64,000 nt of DNA from Levilactobacillus senmaizukei DSM 21775 = NBRC 103853 (GTDB taxonomy: Bacteria > Bacillota > Bacilli > Lactobacillales > Lactobacillaceae). Below, piece by piece: positions 36,843 to 46,124 of this stretch. The translations under genes and the position numbers were made by a program. The stretch covers positions 61,070-125,069 of the forward strand of contig NZ_BCWD01000004.1 in assembly GCF_001592085.1 (NCBI RefSeq). The letters run 5' to 3'. Each line of letters starts with the position of its first letter. Position 1 is the stretch's first letter. The notes beneath the pieces are model-generated. The model saw only the letters and a program-made list of their open reading frames with translations, was not told the origin of the DNA and made no database searches.

Positions 36843-38018
36843 ATGAAGCCAAAGACTTGGGGAACAGTGGTTGCCTTGGCAGCCGTATTAGGAATTGGTG
36901 GCGGCTTGGCCTGGTGGTTTAACGGACAGGCGCAGTCGAAGCCGGCTGCTGTGCATAGCTCATCAGTGGTTAAGCGTAAAGTGGTCCCTAAAAAACCTAA
37001 ACCGGTAAAAAAGCAACCAGTTGTTAAGCCAAAACCAACGGCTGCCGCCCGGCAAATCGATGCGATCTTACGGGCCAATCGGTTCGTTGGGACCGCATTG
37101 GTGATGCATAAGGATAAGGTGATCTTCGATCAAGGATACGGGTATGCCGACGCCACTCAACAAAAGAAGAACGGTCCTAACTCTATTTACCAATTAGCCT
37201 CCGTCCAGAAGTCATTTACGGCGGGGATGATTATGAAGCTGGCGGCGGCCCAAAAATTGGCATTGACCGACCCGTTGTCAAAATACTATCCACAAATTGC
37301 TGGGTCCAAGCTGATTACCCTACGAGATATGTTGGATATGAAGAGTGGGTTGACGCTGTCAGCCTTTCCGGATAAGTTAGAATCGGAGAACGGCATGTTG
37401 AAGTTTGTCCTGCAAAACGTGAATAGCCAACCGAAGCAGATTGGTAAGTGGGATTATTCGCCGGTGAACTTCATGTTGTTAGCGGGGATCATTGAACAGG
37501 TAAGCGGGCAAAGTTATCGGCAGTACTTCACGGAAAATATCACACGCCCGTGGCATTTGAAGCATACGGGGTTTGTCTTCAACATGCGACATCGGTCGAG
37601 CTATTCTCAGGGTTATCAGAATACTGACATTAACGATGTGGTGCCGAACTACAACCGCCTTTATGGGGAATCCCGGGCGTCCATGTTTTATCAGTTTGGC
37701 ACGGGCCAGGTCTACATGTCGGTTCACGACCTGTTTGTTGGTGAGCGAAACATGTTATTGGGTAAGTTATATCCGAAGGCTGATGCGGCGGTTCTGTTGA
37801 ATCCGGGAACCGCCTCAATGTACGGGGGTGGTGCGTACGCCTACCCAGGCTATATCCGTGTTCACGGTTTAGCATATGGTTATGAGGCCACCGCCTTGGT
37901 CAGTCGTGATGGGCAGGATGGGGTCATCCTGCTCAGCAACTATTACCGCGCCAATCAGCTCTCACAGGTTCCGGCGGAGAATATTTGGAATCTACTGGAG
38001 AGTGGGCAACTTAATTAA
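36843..38018 (+). CDS. Beta-lactamase-related serine hydrolase (PBP-like)
   Basis: Extracytoplasmic serine hydrolase of the class C beta-lactamase / low-molecular-weight penicillin-binding protein group. Seen: an N-terminal membrane anchor (about 8-26), a Lys/Pro-rich wall-spanning linker (about 40-66), then the catalytic domain with S120-V-Q-K123 and Y205-S-P-V-N209. The third motif is not obvious. It has 391 aa. It may be a D,D-carboxypeptidase or esterase, or, like similar lactobacillus proteins, act in teichoic acid D-alanine or peptidoglycan modification; this cannot be decided. The ATG has AAGGGGG upstream. Confidence 0.82.
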   Translation: MKPKTWGTVVALAAVLGIGGGLAWWFNGQAQSKPAAVHSSSVVKRKVVPKKPKPVKKQPVVKPKPTAAARQIDAILRANRFVGTALVMHKDKVIFDQGYGYADATQQKKNGPNSIYQLASVQKSFTAGMIMKLAAAQKLALTDPLSKYYPQIAGSKLITLRDMLDMKSGLTLSAFPDKLESENGMLKFVLQNVNSQPKQIGKWDYSPVNFMLLAGIIEQVSGQSYRQYFTENITRPWHLKHTGFVFNMRHRSSYSQGYQNTDINDVVPNYNRLYGESRASMFYQFGTGQVYMSVHDLFVGERNMLLGKLYPKADAAVLLNPGTASMYGGGAYAYPGYIRVHGLAYGYEATALVSRDGQDGVILLSNYYRANQLSQVPAENIWNLLESGQLN

Positions 38019-38030
38019 GCCGTAGCAGAA

Positions 38031-38057
38031 TGCCGTGACAATGTCGCGGCGTTTTTA
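38031..38057 (+). terminator. Terminator after the serine hydrolase gene
   Basis: TGCCGTGAC / GTCGCGGCG around AAT, with a wobble, then TTTTT. The rest of the gap to the next promoter holds no gene I can support. Confidence 0.7.
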
Positions 38058-38219
38058 GATCGATTAGGTCCGCGGAGTGAGTCGTACTTCTTTCGGTAAG
38101 GGCAGACGGATTTATATTCATTCATTGGCGGCGTTAAGGTGAGCCGACAAAGCGGGTGATACCAACCAAGATTTTTCCGTATGAGCGGGGAATGCTGCCT
38201 ATCCAAATGCGGCCTAATC

Positions 38220-38228
38220 TGGTATAAT
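38220..38228 (+). promoter_or_regulatory. Extended -10 promoter of the DUF402 gene
   Basis: TGGTATAAT with a perfect TATAAT at 38223-38228. Confidence 0.55.
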
Positions 38229-38278
38229 ATTGAGTGAATTTTTATAGTTACCCGTTACTTAGAAAGTAGGGTTAATAC

Positions 38279-38836
38279 ATGACGCGCGAAGCTAGAGGAC
38301 CTAAGGAAGGCGACTTCATTACGATCAAAAGCTACAAGCACGACGGAAGTTTGCATCGAACTTGGCGCGACACCATGGTACTCAAAACAAGCGAAAACGC
38401 CGTCATTGGCGTCAATGACCACACCCTGGTCACTGAAGACGATGGCCGCCGGTGGGTGACTCGTGAACCCGCGATCGTTTATTTTCACAAGCATTATTGG
38501 TTCAACATTGTTGCGATGATTCGGGACAACGGGGTGTCGTATTACTGTAACCTGGCATCCCCGTATGTTATGGATAAAGAAGCGCTCAAATATATTGATT
38601 ATGATCTCGACGTAAAGGTTTTTCCGGATGGGGAGAAACGTCTGCTCGACGTTGATGAGTATGAAGATTTCAGTCAACGGTGGCACTATGGCGCGGAAAC
38701 CGACCAGATATTAAAGGCCAACGTGTTAACGCTAGTCGATTGGATTAATCATAAAAAGGGCCCTTTTTCCCAGGCTTATGTCGACCTTTGGTATCAAAGA
38801 TATCAAGAGTTACTCCGCCGCTCGAATGATCAGTAA
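38279..38836 (+). CDS. DUF402 protein, nucleoside di/triphosphatase-like
   Basis: Cytoplasmic protein of 185 aa of the UPF0374/DUF402 family, whose Staphylococcus member (Ntdp) hydrolyses nucleoside tri- and diphosphates. Seen: N-terminal [19 protein letters not shown] and the metal-site region [19 protein letters not shown] followed by [13 protein letters not shown] with its Asp cluster. The length is normal for the family. An AGTAGGG ribosome binding site precedes the ATG, though spacing is short of ideal. It is a single gene. Confidence 0.85.
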   Translation: MTREARGPKEGDFITIKSYKHDGSLHRTWRDTMVLKTSENAVIGVNDHTLVTEDDGRRWVTREPAIVYFHKHYWFNIVAMIRDNGVSYYCNLASPYVMDKEALKYIDYDLDVKVFPDGEKRLLDVDEYEDFSQRWHYGAETDQILKANVLTLVDWINHKKGPFSQAYVDLWYQRYQELLRRSNDQ

Positions 38837-38856
38837 GGGTTGTCTTCCGTATCACC

Positions 38857-38890
38857 AGGAGCAAGTCCATTCGTGGCTAGCTCCTTTTTT
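38857..38890 (+). terminator. Terminator after the DUF402 gene
   Basis: AGGAGC / GCTCCT outer stem and CCA-TTCG-TGG inner stem, then six T. Confidence 0.8.
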
Positions 38891-38938
38891 AGAAAATACA
38901 TGTTTACTCAGAAAACTTGATGAAAGGGGGACGAAGCC

Positions 38939-40081
38939 ATGAAATGGGTAGCAAATTCGCGGCTGATGTTTTGGTCATTGGAAATTTTAATCGTGGCAAC
39001 GCTTATTTGGGTTTGTACCAAGATTAGCTTCATGTTTTCACCGATTGGCGTTTTTCTTTCCACCATCTTTGCGCCGCTATTGTTATCAGGGGTTCTTTTT
39101 TATCTCTTGAACCCCATTGTTCGATTGTTGGAGAAGGTTCGCTGGAAGAAGTTTCGGATTAATCGGACGGGAGCCGTGACCATCGTATTCCTGCTACTAC
39201 TAGGTGTGTTGGTTGCCGGCGGGATGTGGGTGGTTCCCCGGTTAGTTAATCAGATTACCAATTTGATTGGTAATATCCCGGACTTCGCCCACGCCAGTGA
39301 GGCGGTTTTAGCCAAGGTTATTGATCGGCCGATGTTTCACAATATTGATTTTTCAAAGTACCTCACCCAGATTCAGAGTGCGTTCTCTAAGTACGCTGAG
39401 AGCTTCATGAGCGGCTTAACGAACGGTATTGGTACAATCATTGGTACCGTGACGTCCGTGACCGTCACGGTGGTCACAGTGCCCGTCATGTTGTTTTACA
39501 TGTTGAAGGATGGCGAGCGCTTTATGCCGGCCATTCAGAAGTGGTTGCCAGCTAAGCATGCCGATCAGACGGTGGAATTACTAGGGAAAATGAACGCAAC
39601 GATTGCCCGTTACGTTGGGGGCCAAATTTTAGAATGCCTGTTCGTTGGGAGCTTCACCGCTATCGGGTACTTCTTGATTGGTGAAAGGTATGCGTTACTT
39701 CTCGGTGTCTTCGGCGGCCTTTGCAATCTGATTCCGTACGTGGGGCCCTACATTGGTATTCTGCCAGCCATGATTGTGGCCTTTACCATGAGTACTAATA
39801 TGGTGATCTACGTGGTGATTGTGGTCGTGGTTGTCCAGCAGATTGATGGGAACCTGGTTTATCCCAACATCATTGGTCGTAGCTTACAAATTCATCCGCT
39901 AACAATTATCATTATCTTGCTAGCAGCCGGGAACATTGCCGGCTTGCTGGGGATGATTCTGGCTGTGCCGTTATATGCCGTGGTAAAGACGGTGGTACAA
40001 TACCTTTATAGCATTTGGCAGTTGGAACATCCGGAAAAACCTGTGGCAGTTCCGGCAGAAAAGTTATCAAGAAAAGACTAA
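38939..40081 (+). CDS. AI-2E family (PerM/YdbI-like) permease
   Basis: Integral membrane protein of 380 aa with an N-terminal pair of helices, a soluble insertion (about 95-150) and further C-terminal helices including GGQILECLFVGSFTAIGYF and the family block LIPYVGPYIGILPA. It belongs to the autoinducer-2 exporter-like family; members have been linked to AI-2 export or to sodium/proton antiport, so the substrate is open. The ATG has AAAGGGGG upstream. It is a single gene before the teichoic acid group. Confidence 0.87.
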   Translation: MKWVANSRLMFWSLEILIVATLIWVCTKISFMFSPIGVFLSTIFAPLLLSGVLFYLLNPIVRLLEKVRWKKFRINRTGAVTIVFLLLLGVLVAGGMWVVPRLVNQITNLIGNIPDFAHASEAVLAKVIDRPMFHNIDFSKYLTQIQSAFSKYAESFMSGLTNGIGTIIGTVTSVTVTVVTVPVMLFYMLKDGERFMPAIQKWLPAKHADQTVELLGKMNATIARYVGGQILECLFVGSFTAIGYFLIGERYALLLGVFGGLCNLIPYVGPYIGILPAMIVAFTMSTNMVIYVVIVVVVVQQIDGNLVYPNIIGRSLQIHPLTIIIILLAAGNIAGLLGMILAVPLYAVVKTVVQYLYSIWQLEHPEKPVAVPAEKLSRKD

Positions 40082-40097
40082 CGTTTGCGGTTTCAAG

Positions 40098-40125
40098 TTG
40101 ACGTGACCGCTGAATATGCTAGTAT
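40098..40125 (+). promoter_or_regulatory. Promoter of tagD
   Basis: TTGACG (40098-40103), a 16-base spacer and TAGTAT (40120-40125), leaving an untranslated leader of about 70 bases. Confidence 0.5.
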
Positions 40126-40203
40126 TTAACTTGTTATTGGATTTTTACGAGCACCCTTGCCTAAGCGACAGGGAGACTAACCAGATAAAGTAGGAGATTC
40201 TAC

Positions 40204-40620
40204 ATGAAAAAAGTAATTACGTACGGAACGTTCGACCTTTTACATAAGGGACACATTCGGTTGTTGGAACGGGCCAAGGCACTTGGTGATGATTTAACCG
40301 TCTGCGTGTCATCCGACGAGTTTAATGCCGAAAAGGGTAAGCGGGCTTACACCTCTTACGAAGACCGGAAGTACATTCTTGAAGCTATTAAATACGTTGA
40401 TCGCGTGATCCCTGAAAAGTCTTGGGATCAGAAGATTAAGGACGTCCAAGACAACGATATTGATATCTTTGTGATGGGCGACGACTGGAAGGGTAAGTTT
40501 GATTTCCTGAAAGATTACTGTGAAGTGGTTTACCTACCACGGACCGAAGGTATCTCAACCACCAAGATCAAGCATGATCTTGGCTTGACGGAAGAAGACG
40601 ACTGGAAGGAAGAAGAGTAG
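40204..40620 (+). CDS. tagD: Glycerol-3-phosphate cytidylyltransferase
   Basis: Makes CDP-glycerol from CTP and glycerol 3-phosphate for poly(glycerol phosphate) wall teichoic acid. Seen: the nucleotidyltransferase motif GTFDLLHKGH at 8-17 and RTEGISTTK at 113-121, both catalytic in TagD. The 138 aa length is normal. Its product is the donor used by the TagF-like enzyme two genes downstream. The terminator after it suggests separate transcription from the next genes. Confidence 0.95.
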   Translation: MKKVITYGTFDLLHKGHIRLLERAKALGDDLTVCVSSDEFNAEKGKRAYTSYEDRKYILEAIKYVDRVIPEKSWDQKIKDVQDNDIDIFVMGDDWKGKFDFLKDYCEVVYLPRTEGISTTKIKHDLGLTEEDDWKEEE

Positions 40621-40629
40621 CGTGAGAAC

Positions 40630-40658
40630 AATCCTTAGTCGCAGACTAGGGATTTTTT
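40630..40658 (+). terminator. Terminator after tagD
   Basis: AATCCTTAGTC / GACTAGGGATT around GCA, with one mismatched and one wobble position, then TTTT. Confidence 0.75.
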
Positions 40659-40686
40659 CGTAATCGGCATAGATGGAGGCAAAGCA

Positions 40687-41571
40687 ATGCAGCAAATTAT
40701 CTTTTTAGTAACGTCTTTAGATAGCATTCATAAGCCTAACTTTTCTAAACAGCTATTGAAGGCTTTACAAGAGCAAGTCCCCGTCACGGTACTGGTGACG
40801 GTGATGGATTTTGCCGCAACCTGGACGGTTCGGGAGTACCTGAATCGATTGGTAAAACACCATGCGGATGTGGCGAACGTGAAGTTGGTGACCTTGGCGG
40901 ACTTGTTTAGCCAGGAAGCTGGGCTCGCGTTGACCGCTGACGAACGGCATGCAGCCCAGCTCGACCAGCTTGACGAGCGGTTGTTTGCGGACAGCGAGGA
41001 ACAGGTCAAGCGATACCTGCGGGCAGGTCACCTTGTGGCCGAACTACGGCAACTGGATAATGAGACCCCAATGGTGCTGCGCCAGTACCACAGCGATCAG
41101 CTCCAACAAATTGATACCTATGGTTTAACGGGCACTGTCATTGGGATCGAGAAGATTCAAAATGAAGTGGCGCAAACGAGTTACCTCCTGAATGAAAAGG
41201 GTGAAGCTGTGCTCCGGTTTGTCCGTCACGATCGACCAGTCGAGCAAGTCTACAATCTGAGTACGACGTCGGCGATGCTAGCGACTAAATTTGGCGATGC
41301 CAAGCAAAACGCGACGATTGCCAATATGACGCAGCGGGATCGTGACAAGGCCAATGAAGAAGCCATCGACCACACGTCGATTGTTTCCACGACGGAAACC
41401 TACTTTGGCGTCTTGGTCTACGCAAACTACCGGCGCTTTGATAACCTGTATGCTTTTTATCAAGACGTTTTGAGTAAGATGATGACCCCTAAGACCTGTC
41501 TTTACGTGGACTTGGGGATTAACGCGGCCTTCTCACCGCAAATGCCGAACCAGCTGATTTTTAACTACTAA
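40687..41571 (+). CDS. Unknown protein of the teichoic acid group
   Basis: Protein of 294 aa, not recognised with certainty. No signal peptide or membrane segment is seen. It carries a segment VLRQYHSDQLQQIDTYG, a strand pattern SYLLNEKGEAVLRFVRH and a C-terminal YAFYQDVLSKMMTPKTCLYVDLGINAAF. These resemble the N-terminal half of GT4 poly(glycerol phosphate) glucosyltransferases (TagE-like), which would make this a stand-alone N-terminal domain without the nucleotide-sugar-binding half; that is inference. It lies between tagD and the TagF-like gene, 14 bases before the latter, so it probably belongs to wall teichoic acid synthesis or its control. The ATG is preceded by GGAGG. Confidence 0.6.
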   Translation: MQQIIFLVTSLDSIHKPNFSKQLLKALQEQVPVTVLVTVMDFAATWTVREYLNRLVKHHADVANVKLVTLADLFSQEAGLALTADERHAAQLDQLDERLFADSEEQVKRYLRAGHLVAELRQLDNETPMVLRQYHSDQLQQIDTYGLTGTVIGIEKIQNEVAQTSYLLNEKGEAVLRFVRHDRPVEQVYNLSTTSAMLATKFGDAKQNATIANMTQRDRDKANEEAIDHTSIVSTTETYFGVLVYANYRRFDNLYAFYQDVLSKMMTPKTCLYVDLGINAAFSPQMPNQLIFNY

Positions 41572-41585
41572 GGAGTTTTTCCATC

Positions 41586-43610
41586 GTGCGTGCGATTTTA
41601 TCTGGATTACATCATAAAAAGAATATACAGGAGTTGGAACTGGAACTCATTGACGTCCCAGAACCCTTCGATGATTTAGCCGTCACCTTCCTGGAAAAGC
41701 AATCGCAGGCATCCCTCACGATTCCGATTAGCAAGGCCGTTAGTGCGGACGTTGTGCGGATCAAGGTGGATGCCAATGATCTGCAGTATCAGACGGGAAG
41801 TCAGAGTGAGTTCAGCTGGGAAATGTATTTGAACCTGCGACAACAACACACCCGGGGGCTGATTCAGGTCGAGAGTGAATACCTGAGTGACCGGCATCAG
41901 TTGACGTTGACCAGTTATTATCAAGTTAACAGTGACGCTAATGGGATGGCGGTATTCAATATGCATACCCAACAGGCCGACGATGAATTTACGATTAAGG
42001 CCATTAATTTGCAAGACGACCAGCTCCAGATTACGGGGCCTAGTCGGATTAATAATCAGCCGATTGACAATCAGCGGTTGGTGTTAAAGAACGCGTCGGC
42101 GGACAGCACGGCTGAATGGCCCATTACTCATATGAGTTTACATGGGTTGTTTCTGGGAACCATTCCGTTGTCCGATCTCGCCGCAGACACCACCCAGCAA
42201 CTGTTTATCCGCTCGACTGTGAATGGGCAAGACCTTGAGCAACGAGTGGTCATGTCGCAGTCATTGGCGGGGCAGGTGACCCAAACGATTACGGCCGGTC
42301 ACCGGCTGGTCATGATTGAGAAACGGTATGATAACGGAATTCGGGTTCAAGAGACAGCCGCACCGACCGTCCCAGAACGAATCGCTGCCGTCCCCGGTAA
42401 GGTCGGGGGGGTCACGCGCTTTTTAAGTATGTTGATGGACAAGGTGAACTTGGTCTACATGCGGCGGTTATTCAAGCGGGGACACCGGCCATATGACCAA
42501 CCGACTTTGGTCTTTGAGAGCTTCGGTGGGCGTCAAGTCAGTGACTCACCCTATGCCATCTATCTTTTGTTCAAACAACTTTATCCTGGATTTAACTTTA
42601 TCTGGTCCATTGACCGGTCACAGAAACATTTTTGTAAGGAAAATGATATTCCTTATGTGATTCGGCGGACGTCTAAATGGGTTCGCGTTCTGGGAAAGGC
42701 AAGTTTCTGGATTAGTAATGCGCGGTTCCCATCATGGGTTAAGAAGCCGCAATATTTGACTTACATCCAGACCTGGCATGGAACACCACTGAAGAAGTTA
42801 GGCCTGGATATCGAAAATGTTTCGATGCCGGGAACTACGACGGCTAAGTATCACGTGAACTTCGTGCGCGAAGCTAATCGATGGGACGCCCTGGTTTCGC
42901 CGAACGACTATTCTACCCGGATCTTCCGATCGGCTTTTGGTTATAACAACCAGATCCTGAAGGTTGGTTATCCGCGAAATGACGAACTGATTAATAGCAC
43001 GCCGGATGATGTGACTGCTTTGAAGCAAGAGTTGGGGATTCCATTAGATAAGAAGGTCGTCTTGTACGCCCCAACATATCGCGATAACCAATTTGCCGAG
43101 AAGGGGAAGTATACCTTTGAACTACCATTCTCACTGGATGAATTCCAAAAGCAGTATGGAGATGACGCCGTGCTGGTCTTGCGGATGCATTATCTGATTT
43201 CTAATGCTTTGGACATTAGTGGGTATGAGGGTGTCGTCTTTGACTTTTCCAATCACCCCAACATTTCTGATCTCTACTTGATCAGTGACATGCTGATCAC
43301 GGATTACTCGTCCGTCTTCTTCGATTTCGCTTACTTGAAGCGGCCAATCCTATTCTACCCGTATGACTACCATATGTATAAGGATGAACTGCGGGGGTTC
43401 TATCTCGATTACGAGAAGGATCTGCCGGGTGAGATCGCTCAGAATGAAACGCAACTGTTGTCGCTGATTGGGGATAAGCTTGCAACGCCAGATATGAGCA
43501 ATAACAAGAAGTTTATGGACTTCTATCGACGTTTTTGTTCGATTGACGATGGGTTAAGTTCTCTGAAAATTGTGAACTACGTGATTCAACAAATTCAAAA
43601 AAATGGTTAA
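41586..43610 (+). CDS. CDP-glycerol glycerophosphotransferase (TagF/TarF-like)
   Basis: Polymerase or primase adding glycerol phosphate units from CDP-glycerol to the wall teichoic acid lipid intermediate at the inner membrane face. Seen: the C-terminal catalytic domain (about 300-670) with TWHGTPLKKLG, SPNDYSTRIFRSAFGY, GYPRNDEL, VLYAPTYRDN and MLITDYSSVFFDFAYL, the standard CDP-glycerol transferase motifs. The N-terminal about 270 residues are beta-rich and unrecognised. It has 674 aa. The GTG start is preceded by AAGGAG. Whether it primes or polymerises cannot be told; no tagGH export genes adjoin. Confidence 0.87.
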   Translation: MRAILSGLHHKKNIQELELELIDVPEPFDDLAVTFLEKQSQASLTIPISKAVSADVVRIKVDANDLQYQTGSQSEFSWEMYLNLRQQHTRGLIQVESEYLSDRHQLTLTSYYQVNSDANGMAVFNMHTQQADDEFTIKAINLQDDQLQITGPSRINNQPIDNQRLVLKNASADSTAEWPITHMSLHGLFLGTIPLSDLAADTTQQLFIRSTVNGQDLEQRVVMSQSLAGQVTQTITAGHRLVMIEKRYDNGIRVQETAAPTVPERIAAVPGKVGGVTRFLSMLMDKVNLVYMRRLFKRGHRPYDQPTLVFESFGGRQVSDSPYAIYLLFKQLYPGFNFIWSIDRSQKHFCKENDIPYVIRRTSKWVRVLGKASFWISNARFPSWVKKPQYLTYIQTWHGTPLKKLGLDIENVSMPGTTTAKYHVNFVREANRWDALVSPNDYSTRIFRSAFGYNNQILKVGYPRNDELINSTPDDVTALKQELGIPLDKKVVLYAPTYRDNQFAEKGKYTFELPFSLDEFQKQYGDDAVLVLRMHYLISNALDISGYEGVVFDFSNHPNISDLYLISDMLITDYSSVFFDFAYLKRPILFYPYDYHMYKDELRGFYLDYEKDLPGEIAQNETQLLSLIGDKLATPDMSNNKKFMDFYRRFCSIDDGLSSLKIVNYVIQQIQKNG

Positions 43611-43612
43611 TC

Positions 43613-43647
43613 AAAAAACGCCTGAGACAAGCTCTCAGGCGTTTTTA
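43613..43647. terminator. Bidirectional terminator after the TagF-like gene
   Basis: AAAAACGCCTGAGA / TCTCAGGCGTTTTT perfect arms around CAAGC. Confidence 0.9.
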
Positions 43648-44189
43648 TTGAAATGAAGTACTTGGTGATAGGCGTGCTTAGTTAACTGATCGGCGTGTTG
43701 CGGGGTGACGACCTTATCAAAGTAGCTTTGCAAGACGTAGTGATAGTCACGGTGAATCCGTTTGATATCGGGATGCTGTTTGGCTAGTTGTTGCTGGGCA
43801 TCCTGAGCGTGTGTCAGGGAGGCCTTGGTTTGATTGGTGTGTTCAACCAGGTAAGTTACATTTTTGCTGGCCTTCTTATCATTTGGTGCCACCGGCTGGT
43901 TGGCCGTTCGGGTGCTAGCCAGTGACTGCCGCATGTTGCTAGTCAGGCTGGTAGCCTCATAATATTGATTCTTCTTGAGCCGGACGTTATCGTAAGTCTT
44001 GAACATCAAGACGTTGAGGAGGACCGCACTAACGGCAATTCCGGCGCCGCAGATGATAATGGTCATTGGCGATCGCAATGATTGCCGCCGTTTTCGCGCG
44101 ATAATCAGGCTCACTAAGCCACCGATAACAATCAGTGCACCTAGTCCAAATAAAATTTCGATCAAGATGGCTTCAGAACTAGCCGACAT
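43635..44189 (-). CDS. Membrane protein of unknown function
   Basis: Protein of 184 aa with two N-terminal transmembrane helices (about 8-30 and 42-62) separated by a basic loop RKRRQSLRSP, and a helical Gln/Lys/Thr-rich outer domain (about 70-184, with QTKASLTHAQDAQQQLAKQ) likely to form coiled coil. I do not recognise the family. It stands alone between two convergent/divergent genes. The ribosome binding site before the ATG is weak (GGGTGAAAG). Its outward domain would face the wall. Confidence 0.6.
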   Translation of the reverse strand: MSASSEAILIEILFGLGALIVIGGLVSLIIARKRRQSLRSPMTIIICGAGIAVSAVLLNVLMFKTYDNVRLKKNQYYEATSLTSNMRQSLASTRTANQPVAPNDKKASKNVTYLVEHTNQTKASLTHAQDAQQQLAKQHPDIKRIHRDYHYVLQSYFDKVVTPQHADQLTKHAYHQVLHFNKNA

Positions 44190-44373
44190 ACTTTCACCCG
44201 TTTCTAATTGATAAACTTCGTTCCCCTATCATACCACGAAATGGCAGATTGCGGGATGGCCTCAGCGGCAACCGTGAATTGTTGGGTTAAATGTGTTAAA
44301 ATCAAAGCGCTGTGTAAAAAAATAAAATGACACGAACGAATTAAATCGAAAATAAATTTTGTGAGGATGAACT

Positions 44374-45951
44374 ATGACTGAAAAAACTTTAGCACCAGCG
44401 GTCGACAAACGACGCACCTTTGCTATCATTTCTCACCCCGATGCTGGGAAGACGACCATTACTGAACAATTACTTTTGTTTGGTGGGGTTGTTCGTGAAG
44501 CCGGAACCGTAAAGGCTCGTAAGAGTGGTAACTTTGCTAAGTCCGACTGGATGGAAATTGAACAAAAGCGGGGAATCTCCGTGACGAGTTCCGTCATGCA
44601 ATTCAATTACCAGGGTAAGCGAATTAACATTTTGGACACCCCAGGACACGAAGACTTTTCTGAAGATACGTATCGGACCTTGATGGCCGTGGATTCGGCG
44701 GTCATGGTCATTGACTCGGCGAAGGGAATTGAGCCGCAAACCAAGAAGTTGTTTCAGATCTGTAAGATGCGGGGGATTCCGATCTTTACCTTCATGAACA
44801 AGTTAGACCGTGACGGACGTGATCCCATGGACCTGATTGCCGAATTGGAAGATGTCTTGGGCATTGAAGGCTATCCTATGAACTGGCCGATTGGGATGGG
44901 GAAGGAATTGAAGGGCCTGTATGACCGGCATCATCATCGGGTGGCCCTATACCGTCCCGATGCCGATGGGGAACAGTATCTGCCCCTGAATGAAGCCGGT
45001 GATTTGGCCGAACCTAATGATCTGCAAAACGATGGCTGGTATCAGGATGCTCGTGACAACATGGAACTGATTGAAGAGGCTGGTAATGACTTCGATGAGG
45101 CTAAGATTGCCAGTGGGGATCAGACACCCGTGTTCTTTGGTTCGGCCTTAGCCAACTTCGGGGTGAAGACGTTCCTGGAAACCTATTTGCAATACGCCCC
45201 CAAGCCAGCCGAACATACCACTGAAGCGGGCGACACCGTCAAGCCCACCGATCCAGAATTCTCAGGCTTTGTGTTCAAGATTCAAGCAAACATGAACCCT
45301 AATCATCGGGATCGGATTGCATTTGTTCGGATCTGTTCCGGAGAATTTGATCGCGGGATGGACGTCATGCAGGAACGGACGGGCAAGAAGCTTCGTCTGT
45401 CCAACGTGACGGAATTCATGGCCGATACCCGGGAAAACGTGGAAACCGCCGTTGCCGGAGATATCATCGGGCTGTACGATACCGGGAATTTCCAAATCGG
45501 GGATGCTATCTATACCGGTAAGCAGGCGATCAAGTTTGAAAAGCTCCCACAATTCACGCCAGAACTCTTTGTCCGGGTCACGGCAAAAAATGTGATGAAG
45601 CAAAAGTCTTTCCACAAGGGGATTAATCAACTGGTTCAAGAAGGAGCCGTGCAACTCTACACGTCCTATTCCACTGGTGACTACATCTTGGGTGCCGTGG
45701 GTCAGCTGCAGTTCGAAGTCTTCCAGTTCCGAATGCAAAACGAGTACAACTCAGAAGTCATCATGGAACCAATGGGGAAGAAGACGGCGCGGTGGATCAA
45801 TCCAGAACAGCTGGACGAACGGATGTCATCGTCCCGGAACTTACTGGTTAAGGACAATCAGGGCGAACCCCTCTTCTTATTTGAAAACCAATTTGCAGAA
45901 CGGTGGTTCAAGGATAAGTATCCCGATGTTGAGTTAACAGCTAAGTTATAA
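44374..45951 (+). CDS. prfC: Peptide chain release factor 3
   Basis: Translational GTPase that recycles RF1 and RF2 after termination. Seen: G1 SHPDAGKTT from residue 20, G2/G3 [17 protein letters not shown]4 NKLDRD, then domains II and III; the 525 aa length and FSEDTYRT distinguish it from EF-G and LepA. The ATG has GAGGATG upstream at 44360-44366. It is a single gene with its own terminator. Confidence 0.95.
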   Translation: MTEKTLAPAVDKRRTFAIISHPDAGKTTITEQLLLFGGVVREAGTVKARKSGNFAKSDWMEIEQKRGISVTSSVMQFNYQGKRINILDTPGHEDFSEDTYRTLMAVDSAVMVIDSAKGIEPQTKKLFQICKMRGIPIFTFMNKLDRDGRDPMDLIAELEDVLGIEGYPMNWPIGMGKELKGLYDRHHHRVALYRPDADGEQYLPLNEAGDLAEPNDLQNDGWYQDARDNMELIEEAGNDFDEAKIASGDQTPVFFGSALANFGVKTFLETYLQYAPKPAEHTTEAGDTVKPTDPEFSGFVFKIQANMNPNHRDRIAFVRICSGEFDRGMDVMQERTGKKLRLSNVTEFMADTRENVETAVAGDIIGLYDTGNFQIGDAIYTGKQAIKFEKLPQFTPELFVRVTAKNVMKQKSFHKGINQLVQEGAVQLYTSYSTGDYILGAVGQLQFEVFQFRMQNEYNSEVIMEPMGKKTARWINPEQLDERMSSSRNLLVKDNQGEPLFLFENQFAERWFKDKYPDVELTAKL

Positions 45952-45956
45952 ATCTA

Positions 45957-45988
45957 ATGGTCGTCCCGATCGGGCGGCCATTTTTTTG
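45957..45988 (+). terminator. Terminator after prfC
   Basis: ATGGTCGTCCC / CGGGCGGCCAT, with wobbles, followed by seven T. Confidence 0.85.
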
Positions 45989-46032
45989 GTCAAAATTCAA
46001 AGAGATTACGTCAAAAAATGATGTTTTATCAA

Positions 46033-46060
46033 TTGATAGTTTAATATATGTTAGTATACC
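46033..46060 (+). promoter_or_regulatory. Promoter of the WxL surface protein gene
   Basis: TTGATA (46033-46038), a 16-base spacer and TATACC (46055-46060). Confidence 0.45.
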
Positions 46061-46088
46061 TGTAGGAGAAAGATGACACTTTGATTGA

Positions 46089-46110
46089 GTCCCACAACAT
46101 TTTATGGGAC
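46089..46110 (+). promoter_or_regulatory. Leader hairpin before the WxL gene
   Basis: GTCCCA / TGGGAC perfect 6-base arms around 10 bases, ending at the base before the GGAGAGG ribosome binding site. It could modulate translation or mRNA stability. Confidence 0.4.
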
Positions 46111-46124
46111 GGAGAGGGGTGGTT

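Noticed and set aside
41676..42014. 112-codon open frame antisense to the TagF-like gene
   Set aside because: It lies wholly opposite a real gene with no start signals or recognisable product.
45262..45738. 158-codon open frame antisense to prfC
   Set aside because: Shadow of a highly conserved GTPase gene, with no family likeness.
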